Shown here piece by piece: positions 40,611-49,949 of a stretch of 64,000 nucleotides of DNA (position 1 is its first letter; every line of letters begins with the position of its first letter). Below the pieces are notes generated by a model, which searched no databases, had not been told where the DNA came from, and saw only the letters and a list, made by a program, of their open reading frames with translations. A program made the position numbers and the translations under genes. Source of the stretch: Deefgea salmonis (lineage in GTDB: Bacteria; Pseudomonadota; Gammaproteobacteria; Burkholderiales; Chitinibacteraceae); assembly GCF_020531905.1 (NCBI RefSeq), contig NZ_JAJAWG010000003.1, positions 1 through 64,000 on the forward strand, in the 5' to 3' direction.

Positions 40611-41561
40611 TCAAAGTATATTGCGCGGTTGGCCTTGCAAAAAACCGCCGATATTATCAATTAATTGATCGGCCAAAGTTTGCATGGTTTCCACGCTGGC
40701 CCACGCCACATGTGGCGTAATCAATAAATTGGGCAGCGCGACATCCAGTAGCGCATTGCCTGCAGTCGGCGGCTCCGTCACCAATACATCCAAGCCTGCC
40801 CCAGCAATTTGTCCGGTTTGCAGCGCCGTTAGCAAATCAGCTTCATCCACTAAGCCACCGCGCGCAGTATTAATCAATAAGCTGCTGGCTTTCATCGCTG
40901 CCAATTCGGGCGCGGCAATCATGCCACGCGTGGCGTCGTTGAGTGGACAATGCAAACTTAAAATATCCGCCGTCGCCAACGCCTCAGCCCATGGCAAAAA
41001 CCCTGGCCGAACGATGGCTGCGCCGCGATGCTCAACAAAAAACACCTGCATACCAAAAGCGCGTGCCAATGCTGCTGTCGCTTTCCCTAGCGCGCCCGAA
41101 CCGATCACGCATAAACGACTAGCGGCCAAATCATGCAGTGGCGCGCCAAAAACACAAAAACCACTGGCCGCCTGCCATGCCCCCGCCAAGACTTGCTGCC
41201 GATACGACAGCAATTGTCGCCGCAAAGCCAACATCAGCATCAGCGTATGCTCGGCCACGCCATGAATCGCATAATCACGAATATTGCACACGGCAATATT
41301 CAATTCTTTCGCCGCCGACACGTCGATCTGATTATATCCGGTAGCCGACACCGCGATGAGTTTTAACTCCGGCAAAGCCGCCATCATTTCGCTGTTGATG
41401 GGCACTTTATTACTAATGGCAACTGTCGCCCCCGCCAGCCTCTCCACCACCTCGTGAGGCAGCGTTTGCGGATATTCTTGCCAATGATGCGGCAAAGCCA
41501 ATGGTTTTAAGCGCACCGGCAAGCTGGCTCGATCCAAAAAAACAAGTAACGGTTCATGCAT
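40611..41561 (-). CDS. D-2-hydroxyacid dehydrogenase (glycerate dehydrogenase-like)
   Basis: 316-residue NAD-dependent dehydrogenase. Rossmann motif CVIGSGALGKATA (about 148-160); catalytic Arg in NTARGGLVDE, Glu in VTEPP and the His in TPHVAWAS are all present. Closest to the hydroxypyruvate/glycerate dehydrogenase (HprA/GhrB-like) group, but exact substrate is uncertain. ATG at 41561 with GGAG eight bases before it is preferred over the GTG three codons earlier. Convergent with the channel gene. Confidence 0.85.
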   Translation of the reverse strand: MHEPLLVFLDRASLPVRLKPLALPHHWQEYPQTLPHEVVERLAGATVAISNKVPINSEMMAALPELKLIAVSATGYNQIDVSAAKELNIAVCNIRDYAIHGVAEHTLMLMLALRRQLLSYRQQVLAGAWQAASGFCVFGAPLHDLAASRLCVIGSGALGKATAALARAFGMQVFFVEHRGAAIVRPGFLPWAEALATADILSLHCPLNDATRGMIAAPELAAMKASSLLINTARGGLVDEADLLTALQTGQIAGAGLDVLVTEPPTAGNALLDVALPNLLITPHVAWASVETMQTLADQLIDNIGGFLQGQPRNIL

Positions 41562-41637
41562 CACATTCACTCCGTAAAAAAATCAAAGCCAAAACTCACC
41601 CTCTAAAAAACACGCTACCGCAGGACTACTGACGTGT

Positions 41638-41763
41638 GGTTTGCCCGCCGCCTTGGTTTTGCGCTAAGACAAGGCACGCAGCGCAGTCATTCTACGCCAG
41701 CATTTTGTAAAGCAATATCAAGCCAAAATCTCCGCACCAGGCAGCGCCCCGCACCAGCGCCGT
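41638..41763. repeat. Palindromic MITE-like element, copy B
   Basis: Shares with copy A the end GGTTTGCC and a core of GGCACG-C-AGCG-C-AGTCATTCTACGC (A has T for C at two places). It lies between the dehydrogenase gene and the argP stop codon; its right side is not clearly preserved. Confidence 0.6.
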
Positions 41764-42654
41764 TCAACGGCAAAAATGATGGGCGGCAAATTGCTCAATC
41801 GCGGCAGTCAAGGCCAAAGCGGGCCGTGTTGGCCGCGCCCAATGATGCCAATACAGCGGCACCGCCGTCGTAAATTCAGCGATCTCTCGCATAGTTCCTG
41901 CACTGAGTTCTGCCGCCGCTTGTGCTCGCGGCACAATCGCATACGCCAGTCCCGACTTGGCCGCGGCATACAGCGCATGACTTTCGGGGATCACATAACA
42001 AGGAAATTGCGCGTCGAGCAAAGCAAAACGCTCGCGCAGCAAGCGCCGATGCAAACTTTCTTTTTGCCCAAACACTGCGGCCGGTGCGCCAGCCAAACTG
42101 TGGGCAGTGACGCCACAGGCAAAGTATTGCGCAACAAACTTAACATTGGCCACGCCAATATAGGGCAACTGCCCCAAGGGTATTGCCACGCAGCCTGCAA
42201 CTGACAAAGGCTGCGTACTAATACATCCAATAACATCGCCCGAGCGTAATAAATCAAGCGTATAGGCTTCATCCTCCACCACGCAATCGAGCAATAATTT
42301 TGCCGGCACTAAATTGGGGGCGATCGCCGCAATCAGCCCAATGGCCAAACTATCGGCGGTGATGCCAACACGCAAATTACTCCATGCGACATCGTCATTG
42401 CTGGCGTCAAATCGCGTGGCTAAATCGGCCTCCAGCAAGCGAACTTGCCGCACATGCGCGAGCAGTTGTTCGCCGCTGGCCGTGGCACTGAGTGGCGTTT
42501 CACGCCGCAACAGCACTTCACCATGGCGCTCTTCGAGCTGGCGAATGCGCTGCGAAATCGCCGACGGCGTTAAATGCAAACGTTTAGCCGCCGCATCAAA
42601 ACTGCCACAACGCAAAACCATATCCAGTGCTTCGAGTAATTTGTAATCAAACAT
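41764..42654 (-). CDS. argP: LysR-type regulator ArgP (lysine/arginine sensor)
   Basis: 296-residue ArgP/IciA-family regulator. N-terminus MFDYKLLEALDMVLRCGSFDAAAKRLHLTPSAISQRI is the ArgP DNA-binding domain; the rest follows ArgP (LRVGITADSLA, ASLLARPP-like turn, effector domain near the middle, final WHH). In enterics ArgP responds to arginine/lysine and controls lysA, argO and others. Here it is divergent from lysA, with a 160-base gap, so control of lysA is likely. The frame extends 73 codons upstream into the intergenic region; ATG at 42654 is the family start. Confidence 0.9.
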   Translation of the reverse strand: MFDYKLLEALDMVLRCGSFDAAAKRLHLTPSAISQRIRQLEERHGEVLLRRETPLSATASGEQLLAHVRQVRLLEADLATRFDASNDDVAWSNLRVGITADSLAIGLIAAIAPNLVPAKLLLDCVVEDEAYTLDLLRSGDVIGCISTQPLSVAGCVAIPLGQLPYIGVANVKFVAQYFACGVTAHSLAGAPAAVFGQKESLHRRLLRERFALLDAQFPCYVIPESHALYAAAKSGLAYAIVPRAQAAAELSAGTMREIAEFTTAVPLYWHHWARPTRPALALTAAIEQFAAHHFCR

Positions 42655-42815
42655 AAGCAAAAATGGTGGGGGCATAGAATTAATCGTTTTACCACGATTT
42701 AGCAATCTGATTGAATAGCCGTCATAAAAATGCAAACGAAAGCACTGAGCTGCCGCCCATCTGCGCGGCATGACCGCTCGTGATGCTCTGCCAACCCCAC
42801 ACCACTGGAAAACCC

Positions 42816-44048
42816 ATGAAAGCGCTAAACGCCGAACAAATTTGCAACATTGCCAACGAGTTTTCGACGCCAATCTGGACTTACAACGCCGCGACCATTC
42901 GCCAGCGCATTGGCCAACTCAAGGCATTTGACACCATTCGTTTTGCGCAAAAAGCCAACTCAAACATTCACATCCTCAAATTGATGCGCGAGCAAGGCGT
43001 CAAAGTCGATTCGGTCTCGCTCGGTGAAATCGAGCGCGCGATTGCGGCCGGCTTTGCCACCGGTGCCGATGCCGACGACATTGTGTTCACTGCCGATTTA
43101 CTCGATCGCGCCACCTTGGCGCGTGTGGTTGAGCTTGATATTCAAGTCAATTGCGGCAGCCCGCAAATGCTAGAGCAATTGGGCGAGGCGCATCCAGGAC
43201 ACCGCGTTTGGCTGCGGATCAACCCCGGCTTTGGCCATGGCCATAGCCAAAAAACCAATACCGGTGGCGAGCAAAGCAAGCACGGTATTTGGCACACACA
43301 ACTGCCCGAAGCATTGGCTTTGATTGAAAAATACAATCTTGATTTAGTCGGCCTACATATGCACATTGGTTCGGGCGTGGATTATCGCCATTTGCAAGAC
43401 GTTTGCGCGGCGATGGTGGCGCAAGTGAAACAATCGGGCCGCGATATTCGGGCGATTTCAGCCGGCGGCGGTTTATCAATTCCTTACCAAGTCGGCGGCG
43501 AGCCGATTGATACCGCGCATTACTTTCATTTATGGGACGCCGCACGCCAAGAGATTGCCGCCTTTTTAGGGCATCCAGTGCATTTAGAAATTGAACCGGG
43601 CCGTTTTTTAGTTGCAGAAAGTGGACAGTTAATTACCGAAGTGCGCGCCAAAAAAGACGTGGGTAGCAATCATTTTGTCTTGGTCGACGCTGGGTTTTCT
43701 GATCTGATGCGCCCAGCAATGTATGGCAGTTATCATGAAATTAGCGTCTTGCGCGCCGATGGCACGCTGGCCGATGGTGCGCTACGAGCGACGGTATTGG
43801 CCGGCCCCTTGTGTGAATCGGGGGACGTGTTTACCCAAGCCGAAGGCGGCGTGGTTGAGCCGCGCTTGCTGCCCAGCACCCAAATTGGCGATTGGGTGGT
43901 TTTTCACGACACCGGTGCTTATGGCGCCAGCATGTCGTCCAATTACAATACCCGCCCGCTGATCGCTGAAGTACTAATCGATGGCGATGCCATTCGGCAA
44001 ATTCGCCGCCGGCAAACCGTCGCCGAACTGTTAGCGCTTGAATTGTAA
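42816..44048 (+). CDS. lysA: Diaminopimelate decarboxylase
   Basis: 410-residue PLP enzyme making lysine from meso-diaminopimelate. PLP Lys46 in RFAQKANSN, HMHIGSG and GGGLSIPY phosphate-binding motifs, and PLCESGD near the C-terminus. It is very like the enteric LysA (for example GHGHSQKTNTGGEQSKHGIW). Start ATG with GGAAA upstream; the frame could start 12 codons earlier, without support. Divergent from argP, no lysine-pathway partner adjacent. Confidence 0.95.
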   Translation: MKALNAEQICNIANEFSTPIWTYNAATIRQRIGQLKAFDTIRFAQKANSNIHILKLMREQGVKVDSVSLGEIERAIAAGFATGADADDIVFTADLLDRATLARVVELDIQVNCGSPQMLEQLGEAHPGHRVWLRINPGFGHGHSQKTNTGGEQSKHGIWHTQLPEALALIEKYNLDLVGLHMHIGSGVDYRHLQDVCAAMVAQVKQSGRDIRAISAGGGLSIPYQVGGEPIDTAHYFHLWDAARQEIAAFLGHPVHLEIEPGRFLVAESGQLITEVRAKKDVGSNHFVLVDAGFSDLMRPAMYGSYHEISVLRADGTLADGALRATVLAGPLCESGDVFTQAEGGVVEPRLLPSTQIGDWVVFHDTGAYGASMSSNYNTRPLIAEVLIDGDAIRQIRRRQTVAELLALEL

Positions 44049-44162
44049 AGCGAAATAGTTAACACCGTGCCACATTGTAATTACCGGCAATAGGCGACAC
44101 AATTGTGCCGCCCTTATTCTTACAGCGCCACATTCCACATGGGCATTACTTAGGAAAACCTT

Positions 44163-45362
44163 ATGATTACGATTAGTGGCTACGGCACCTTAGTTGCTGC
44201 CTCACTTGTTTTGCTATTTGGTCGAATTCTGGTCGAAAAAACAGCGCCGCTAAAAGCCTTCACCATCCCCGAGCCTGTCGCAGGCGGCTTGGTGGTGGCT
44301 TTACTGATGCTATTTGCCCAGCAAGTGGCTGGCGTCACCGTTAAATTTGATACCTCATTGCAAACGCCTTTAATGCTGGCTTTTTTTGCCACTATTGGTT
44401 TATCGGCCAATCTAGCCAGCCTCAAAGCCGGCGGTAGCGTGATGATTAAATTTTTGTGCGTCGTTGCTGGTTTGCTATTAATGCAAAACATCATTGGCAT
44501 TAGCTTGGCCAATCTATTGGGGCTCGATGGTCATTTAGGGCTACTGGCTGGCTCAGTCACGCTATCGGGTGGTCACGGTACGGGCGCCGCATGGAGCTCG
44601 GTGTTTAGCGAACAATTTGGTATTCAAGGAGCCACCGAATTGGCGATGGCGTGCGCCACATTTGGTTTGGTGTTGGGCGGCTTAATTGGCGGCCCGGTGG
44701 CCAAGTTTTTGCTGCGTAAGGTCAAAGTACCGGGCGCCGAACACAATCAAGACCGCGCGCCAACTGGTTTTGAAGAGCCACAAGCTACGCGCCTAATCAC
44801 GGTGAATTCATTTATTGAATCTCTGGCCTTAATTGCGTTGAGCTTGGCTGGTGGGCAATTTTTGGCCGAAGTCTTATCGGGCACGGCGTTTGAATTACCA
44901 ACCTTTGTTTGCGTTTTATTTACCGGCGTCGTGCTACGCAATGTCTTGTCGGGCCTAGGCTGGTATCAAGTGTTTGAACGTGAAGTCTCGGTATTGGGTA
45001 ACGTCAGCTTGGCGCTGTTTTTAGCGATGGCCTTGATGAGCTTGCGCCTGTGGGAGCTGGCCAACTTGGCGCTGCCGATGGTGATTTTGCTCGCAGTACA
45101 AGCGATGGCCATGGCCGCTTACGCGATCTTTGTGACGTTCCGCGTGATGGGTTCAAACTATGATGCCGTGGTGTTGGCGGCAGGTCATTGCGGCTTTGGT
45201 CTGGGCGCAACCCCAACGGCGATTGCCAATATGCAAGCGGTAACGCATCGCTTTGGACCATCGCACTTAGCGTTTATTGTCGTGCCGATGGTCGGGGCTT
45301 TCTTTATCGATATTTTGAACGCCATCATTATCAAGCTCTTTTTGGCGCTGCCGATTTATTAA
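44163..45362 (+). CDS. gltS: Sodium/glutamate symporter GltS
   Basis: 399-residue inner-membrane protein, about ten spans, in two halves each with a re-entrant loop. GltS marks: LSGGHGTGAAW in the first half and GHCGFGLGATPTAIANM in the second. Imports L-glutamate with Na+. Start ATG with AGGA upstream. The 110-base lysA-gltS spacer has no terminator, so read-through from lysA is possible. Confidence 0.95.
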   Translation: MITISGYGTLVAASLVLLFGRILVEKTAPLKAFTIPEPVAGGLVVALLMLFAQQVAGVTVKFDTSLQTPLMLAFFATIGLSANLASLKAGGSVMIKFLCVVAGLLLMQNIIGISLANLLGLDGHLGLLAGSVTLSGGHGTGAAWSSVFSEQFGIQGATELAMACATFGLVLGGLIGGPVAKFLLRKVKVPGAEHNQDRAPTGFEEPQATRLITVNSFIESLALIALSLAGGQFLAEVLSGTAFELPTFVCVLFTGVVLRNVLSGLGWYQVFEREVSVLGNVSLALFLAMALMSLRLWELANLALPMVILLAVQAMAMAAYAIFVTFRVMGSNYDAVVLAAGHCGFGLGATPTAIANMQAVTHRFGPSHLAFIVVPMVGAFFIDILNAIIIKLFLALPIY

Positions 45363-45393
45363 GCCACACCGCAAACCTGCAGTCCATACAACC

Positions 45394-45425
45394 AACAGGG
45401 TTGGTGCTACAGCACCAGCCCTGTT
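45394..45425 (+). terminator. Terminator candidate after gltS
   Basis: Fifteen-bp stem (45394-45408 with 45411-45425, one G-T pair) with a two-base loop; only a short T stretch follows. Confidence 0.65.
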
Positions 45426-45573
45426 TGACATCGAGTTCATCATTGCTGCCGTTGGCAAGGGCATTCCAATTTGATCCGTGCCGCGCTCATCACGCTAAAA
45501 CGACGATTATCAACCACCGCACCACGAGCACTTAAAACCATCGACACCGCATCTAAATACCAGCCAATTTATG

Positions 45574-45625
45574 TAGGTATCTATTTGAAAAGCATATAGA
45601 TATTAACTTATCCGTATATACCCCA
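45574..45625. repeat. 52-bp GGTAT/ATACC repeat, copy 9
   Basis: TAGGTAT at 45574-45580, ATACCC from 45618. Confidence 0.88.
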
Positions 45626-45869
45626 CCTCATTACCCTTCAATCTATCTGAGACATCCCGCAACTCATCAAGCAGCAGCGACTCATCATTTCCGCCAGCAG
45701 TCGCTTGTTGCCAGCGAATCGAACAACAGTGATTCGAGCAACATCCGCACTTGCGGGCACGATAAATCACATCCAATCAACGCCATCGTACCGAGTCCGA
45801 GCTAAAGCAAACCGTGAATGAAGGGCGATGATATAATCAGCGCATTCCAAAGTGTGTAGCCAGACCAAA

Positions 45870-46856
45870 ATGACCTTAGCGCCCTCTCCTGCCGATCTTT
45901 CCGCCGCCCTGGCCTTACTCCGTGCCGGTGAACTTGTCGGCATCCCAACGGAAACCGTCTATGGTTTGGCGGCCGACGCCAGTCAAGACGCCGCAGTGGC
46001 CAAAATATTTGCCGCCAAAGGCCGGCCCAATGACCATCCAGTCATTGTGCATATTGCCGGCGTAGCGCAACTGGCTGACTGGGCGCAAAACATTCCTGAT
46101 AGCGCATACCAACTGGCGCAAGCATTTTGGCCCGGCCCGTTAACGCTAATTTTAGAGCGCCAAGCGCATGTCAGCGATGCCGTCACCGGCGGGCAAGACA
46201 CCGTTGGCCTACGCGCGCCAGCGCACCCGATTACCCATGAATTACTGCTGCAATTTGGCGGCGGTCTTGCTGCGCCCAGTGCCAATCAATTTGGCCACGT
46301 TAGCCCTACCACAGCAGAACATGTCCGCCATGAATTTAGCGTTGAACAAGTGCGTTTAATTTTGGACGGTGGCGCCTGTGACGTTGGCGTTGAATCCACC
46401 ATCGTTAGCCTAGTCGGTGACCAAGCCAAACTACTGCGCCCGGGTGGCATTTCCCGCGCCGCCATCGAAGCCGTACTAGGTCACGCGATTGAGCACCACA
46501 GCACCAGCAGCACCGCCAAACAACGGGTATCGGGTTTACTCGATTCACACTACGCGCCGCGCACCCCACTCATCACCGGCCCCTTAGCCAGCATGCAGCA
46601 ATTGGCAGCAAAAGAAAGCGCCAACGGTAAGAAAGTGGTATTACTCACTCCGCATATTCAAGACCACGTGCCATATATCGAACATGCCATGCCGAGTAAT
46701 CCAGCCGACTACGCCCAGCAAATCTACGCCACACTCCGCCAGTTGGACCGCCAAGGCTATGATCAACTTTTGCTGGTAACCCCGCCAGAAGGCGCAGAAT
46801 GGCTGGCTATTCACGACCGTCTGAATCGTGCAGCGCACAAAAAAATCAATGCTTAG
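45870..46856 (+). CDS. tsaC: L-threonylcarbamoyladenylate synthase (Sua5 type)
   Basis: 328-residue enzyme making the activated intermediate for tRNA t6A. N-terminal YrdC-like domain with KGRPNDHPVIVHI (the substrate-binding KxR pair and SxN motif SANQFGHVS) and a C-terminal Sua5 domain of about 90 residues. It is the long Sua5 form rather than the short TsaC of enterics. ATG at 45870 gives the usual start after a GTG option six codons earlier. Immediately upstream of the pilin operon, separate function. Confidence 0.92.
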   Translation: MTLAPSPADLSAALALLRAGELVGIPTETVYGLAADASQDAAVAKIFAAKGRPNDHPVIVHIAGVAQLADWAQNIPDSAYQLAQAFWPGPLTLILERQAHVSDAVTGGQDTVGLRAPAHPITHELLLQFGGGLAAPSANQFGHVSPTTAEHVRHEFSVEQVRLILDGGACDVGVESTIVSLVGDQAKLLRPGGISRAAIEAVLGHAIEHHSTSSTAKQRVSGLLDSHYAPRTPLITGPLASMQQLAAKESANGKKVVLLTPHIQDHVPYIEHAMPSNPADYAQQIYATLRQLDRQGYDQLLLVTPPEGAEWLAIHDRLNRAAHKKINA

Positions 46857-46905
46857 TTGAGTTGTTAACCGTAAGCAACAACAAACTACCGTTCATCGCC
46901 AAGAT

Positions 46906-46939
46906 AAGACCGCTCTTCCCACACGAGAAAAGTGGTCTT
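46906..46939. other. Weak hairpin after tsaC
   Basis: Nine-bp stem AAGACCGCT (46906-46914) with AGTGGTCTT (46931-46939, one wobble pair). No T-run; a terminator role is only possible. Confidence 0.3.
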
Positions 46940-47004
46940 GTCCCCCGTAAGCAAAACCCCGTACCATCAAACCACAATAACAAATCCAAATCGGGTCGGA
47001 CACC

Positions 47005-47508
47005 ATGCTCTCTCATCGCAGCCGCGGTTTTACCTTGATTGAACTGCTCATCGTCATTGCCATCATCGGTATCTTGGCCGCCATCGCCGTACCCAGCTAC
47101 AGCGAATACATCAAAAAAAGCCGCAGAACTGATGCGACAGTCATCATCAATAAAATTCAGCAAGCGCAAGAAAAATGGCGTGCGAACAATCCTACTTATG
47201 CCGTTGATGTTTCAACAACTGGGCTTAATGTTTCAACATTAACTACAGCAACTAATGATGCAGCAGAGACTCTAAGCTCAAAATTTAATGGCAATGATTA
47301 CTACAAAATTAATATCAAATCTAATACATCAGTAGGGTATACCGTCACAGCAACTGCATACGGCGCTCAAGAGCAAGATACCAAATGCAAATTCTTGGTA
47401 GCACGAATTTTAAATGGCAACATCACCACAACCGGTGCCAACACTCTAACACTCGCCGACTCCCAAATCTCAAACAATACCGACCCTGATCGCTGTTGGA
47501 GCAAATAA
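47005..47508 (+). CDS. Type IV pilin, PilE-like
   Basis: 167-residue class IVa prepilin. Leader of eight residues with cleavage after Gly8 ([25 protein letters not shown]), Glu13 as the conserved +5 Glu, and a C-terminal disulfide-type pair (KCKF and DRCWSK). It could be the major or a minor (PilE/ComP-like) pilin; the downstream minor pilins favour a minor or assembly role. First gene of a five-gene operon; its stop overlaps the next start (TAATG). The mature part is AT-rich and Thr/Asn-rich. Confidence 0.88.
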   Translation: MLSHRSRGFTLIELLIVIAIIGILAAIAVPSYSEYIKKSRRTDATVIINKIQQAQEKWRANNPTYAVDVSTTGLNVSTLTTATNDAAETLSSKFNGNDYYKINIKSNTSVGYTVTATAYGAQEQDTKCKFLVARILNGNITTTGANTLTLADSQISNNTDPDRCWSK

Positions 47509-48026
47509 TGCATCGCGCCCAACAAATTGGTTTTACATTAATTGAGCTAATGATCAGTATTGCAATACTTGGCATTCTTTTATCCATTGCAATTCCAAGC
47601 TTCAGCGATTTTTTAGAGAAAAAACGTTTAGAAGGTGCCGCCAATGAATACTTGGGGCTTTTGCATTTTGCAAAATCAGAAACAATAAAACGCAATTCAG
47701 CGACTTTTATTATTGCAACACGCGCGTCAGCCAATGACTGGAGTATTTCGGCAACAACAACGCCCACCTGCACCTTAAATACTGCCTGTGATTTAAAAAC
47801 ACTTAATTCAACAATGGTAAAATCAATTTCTACCAACGCCGACTTAACTTTATTAAACGGTGCATCAATTGAGGCTCGCCGCTTACTACCTACATTTGCC
47901 ACAACAAGGTCAATCATTTTTTCAACCGACAATTATTCATTACAGGCAAACTGGACAATAACCGGATTAAATCAGTTATGTATTCCTACTGGCGCTAATT
48001 CATTTGGTGGGTATGCCGCATGTTAA
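47508..48026 (+). CDS. Minor pilin, FimT/GspH-like
   Basis: 172-residue prepilin: leader to Gly8, then FTLIELMISIAILGILLSIAIP with the +5 Glu, followed by a GspH/FimT-type fold segment (EYLGLLHFAKSETIKRNS and CTLNTACDLK). In the pilus tip complex of other species FimT/PilX-type minor pilins start fibre assembly. ATG at 47508 overlaps the pilE stop. Confidence 0.87.
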   Translation: MHRAQQIGFTLIELMISIAILGILLSIAIPSFSDFLEKKRLEGAANEYLGLLHFAKSETIKRNSATFIIATRASANDWSISATTTPTCTLNTACDLKTLNSTMVKSISTNADLTLLNGASIEARRLLPTFATTRSIIFSTDNYSLQANWTITGLNQLCIPTGANSFGGYAAC

Positions 48027-48673
48027 ATCATAAACAACTGGGCATGTCTCTGATTGAATTGATGGTTTCGATGGCACTAGGTCTTTTACTACTCGGTGCA
48101 GCATCCAGCATGGCACTCAGTAGCCTCTTTGCGAATAAAGATGGCTTGAGAAACATGGCGTTAGAGCAAGAAATACAACCGATGATGTCGCTAATATCAC
48201 GTGAATTACGGCGCTCTGGATATAGTCAACTCGCCGAAGATGACACCAGCATGCCAAATAAATACTTTAGAAAAATAAATATGCCGGGGGCAATCAAAAC
48301 AACAGTTGCGGGGAAAAACATTTACACCGGGAGCTGCATTATTTTTCGCTATGACAGCAATAAAAACAACATCCTAAGCAATGATGAAGTCAGCGGTTTC
48401 ATGTTAAGTAATGGCCAATTATTAATTTTAAACTCACCGAGCAGTTTAAATATTGATACCTGCGATGCATCAGATCCAAAATGGCAAGCAATGAATAATA
48501 AAGACCGTATCAATATCACTACGTTTTCAATGGCGGCAAATACTGAAACTATTAGTACGATCGATCTAATCAATAAAATAGATATCACACTCACTGGTGC
48601 ATCAACCGACGGTAGTTTCTCATCAACACTAAAAGACAGCATTCAATTACGCAACCTACCGCGAGTTTATTAA
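48020..48673 (+). CDS. Minor pilin, PilW-like
   Basis: 217-residue prepilin with leader to Gly8 then MSLIELMVSMALGLLLLGAASS, the PilW-type N-terminus. The later part holds one Cys pair (GSCIIF and DTCDAS) and is otherwise divergent. Overlaps fimT-like gene by seven bases. Member of the PilVWX-type priming set. Confidence 0.8.
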   Translation: MLNHKQLGMSLIELMVSMALGLLLLGAASSMALSSLFANKDGLRNMALEQEIQPMMSLISRELRRSGYSQLAEDDTSMPNKYFRKINMPGAIKTTVAGKNIYTGSCIIFRYDSNKNNILSNDEVSGFMLSNGQLLILNSPSSLNIDTCDASDPKWQAMNNKDRINITTFSMAANTETISTIDLINKIDITLTGASTDGSFSSTLKDSIQLRNLPRVY

Positions 48674-48674
48674 A

Positions 48675-49949
48675 ATGAATCACAAACAAACGGGCATTGC
48701 AACTTTAGCGGTTACGATTATTTTAATTTTAATCGCCAGTATCGCGACGCTCTACGCAAACCGACAAGCTTTTGTTTTCCAAAAAACATCGGCCAATTAT
48801 TATGCCAATAGCAAAGCATTTGAAGCGGCAGAAGCTGGGGCCAATGAATTTGCGGCGCGGGTACTGAGCGATTTAAACAAAATCAGTACTGGCACTGGCA
48901 CCGTTGAATTAATTCAGCAGACAACGGCCAGTGGCCCAGGCGCTTGCCTCACTAATTTTTTTAATGCATATAAATTCACCGCGCCATACGCCGATACCGC
49001 AAATCCAAACCAATTTGCCAATGATCGTTTTTTCTCCAAAAGGATTAACACGCTAGGCGTTGCTGATGCGCTTGGTCTGGGTTATCAAGTAACGGCAAGA
49101 ATGTCTGGGCTGAATATGACCATCACCAGTACCGGTTGCGCTGATGACTCCACCACCAGCCCCAGCAATACTGCACCTGCTTGCACCACAGCAGGGCAAC
49201 CGAGAGCCACTGTCACCGTCACGCTCCCGCTAAAAGGCGTATTTAACCCCAGCAAATCAGCATTCTCGATTAAAGGCTATGCCGACGCCTTTGGTGCGAT
49301 TAGCACACTACCCGCTTCTGGGCAGCCAGCAGCAGCTTGCCCGATTATGTCGGGTGACTCATTTACCCATGCAGGATCCGTCGACGCTACGATCACCCCT
49401 TTTGCTAGTATTGCAGCACTGACCCCAGACCAATATTTTGAAAGTTTTTTTGGTGCCCCCAAAAGCACCATCAAGGCTGCAGCCACCGCTGCGGGTACAG
49501 CTTATCCTGGCGGTAGCTGTCCAATCGTACCCAGCCCCCCCCCACTAACGATTTGGATTGATGGCGATTTAAACTTAACAGGCGCCTGCACACTAAAAGC
49601 CAATAATATTATTGTGAATGGCAACATCAATGCTGGGGCCCACCCCTTAAATGCCACAGGGCTACTTTACGGCAATAATTTTTACACAAAGGCAGCCCAA
49701 GTTATCTATGGCGCAGTAGCTTTAGCCGGCAACTTAGATGTTGCAGCACTAAATCAACCACTTGCAAACTCATCAGGTGTAATTTCAAACAATGGCAAGC
49801 AAGATGGTGTGATGGCAACCGGTTTAGGTCCGACTCACGCGGCATTCGGTACGATTAGTGTTTATTACGACCCTAGTAAATTAAAAGATCCATCGCCGCC
49901 AGGTGGCACTGGCTCTCAATTCAAAGCAGGGCTATGGCATGACTTCTAA
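48675..49949 (+). CDS. Minor pilin, PilX-like, with large C-terminal region
   Basis: 424-residue protein; N-terminus MNHKQTGIATLAVTIILILIASIATLYANRQ is PilX-type, without the +5 Glu, then PilX-like EAAEAGANEFA. Usual PilX is about half as long; here about 200 extra residues follow. They include several IDGDLNLTG...NNIIVNGNINAG-type turns, with the look of a beta-rich or beta-helix domain. It may be a large exposed minor pilin at the tip. Stop overlaps the PilV-like start by 11 bases. Confidence 0.78.
   Translation: MNHKQTGIATLAVTIILILIASIATLYANRQAFVFQKTSANYYANSKAFEAAEAGANEFAARVLSDLNKISTGTGTVELIQQTTASGPGACLTNFFNAYKFTAPYADTANPNQFANDRFFSKRINTLGVADALGLGYQVTARMSGLNMTITSTGCADDSTTSPSNTAPACTTAGQPRATVTVTLPLKGVFNPSKSAFSIKGYADAFGAISTLPASGQPAAACPIMSGDSFTHAGSVDATITPFASIAALTPDQYFESFFGAPKSTIKAAATAAGTAYPGGSCPIVPSPPPLTIWIDGDLNLTGACTLKANNIIVNGNINAGAHPLNATGLLYGNNFYTKAAQVIYGAVALAGNLDVAALNQPLANSSGVISNNGKQDGVMATGLGPTHAAFGTISVYYDPSKLKDPSPPGGTGSQFKAGLWHDF

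Larger units (their letters stand above)
45363..45869. other. gltS-tsaC spacer
   Basis: 500 bases with a terminator hairpin and a 52-bp repeat copy (45574-45625). No other structure or gene is supported. Confidence 0.4.
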
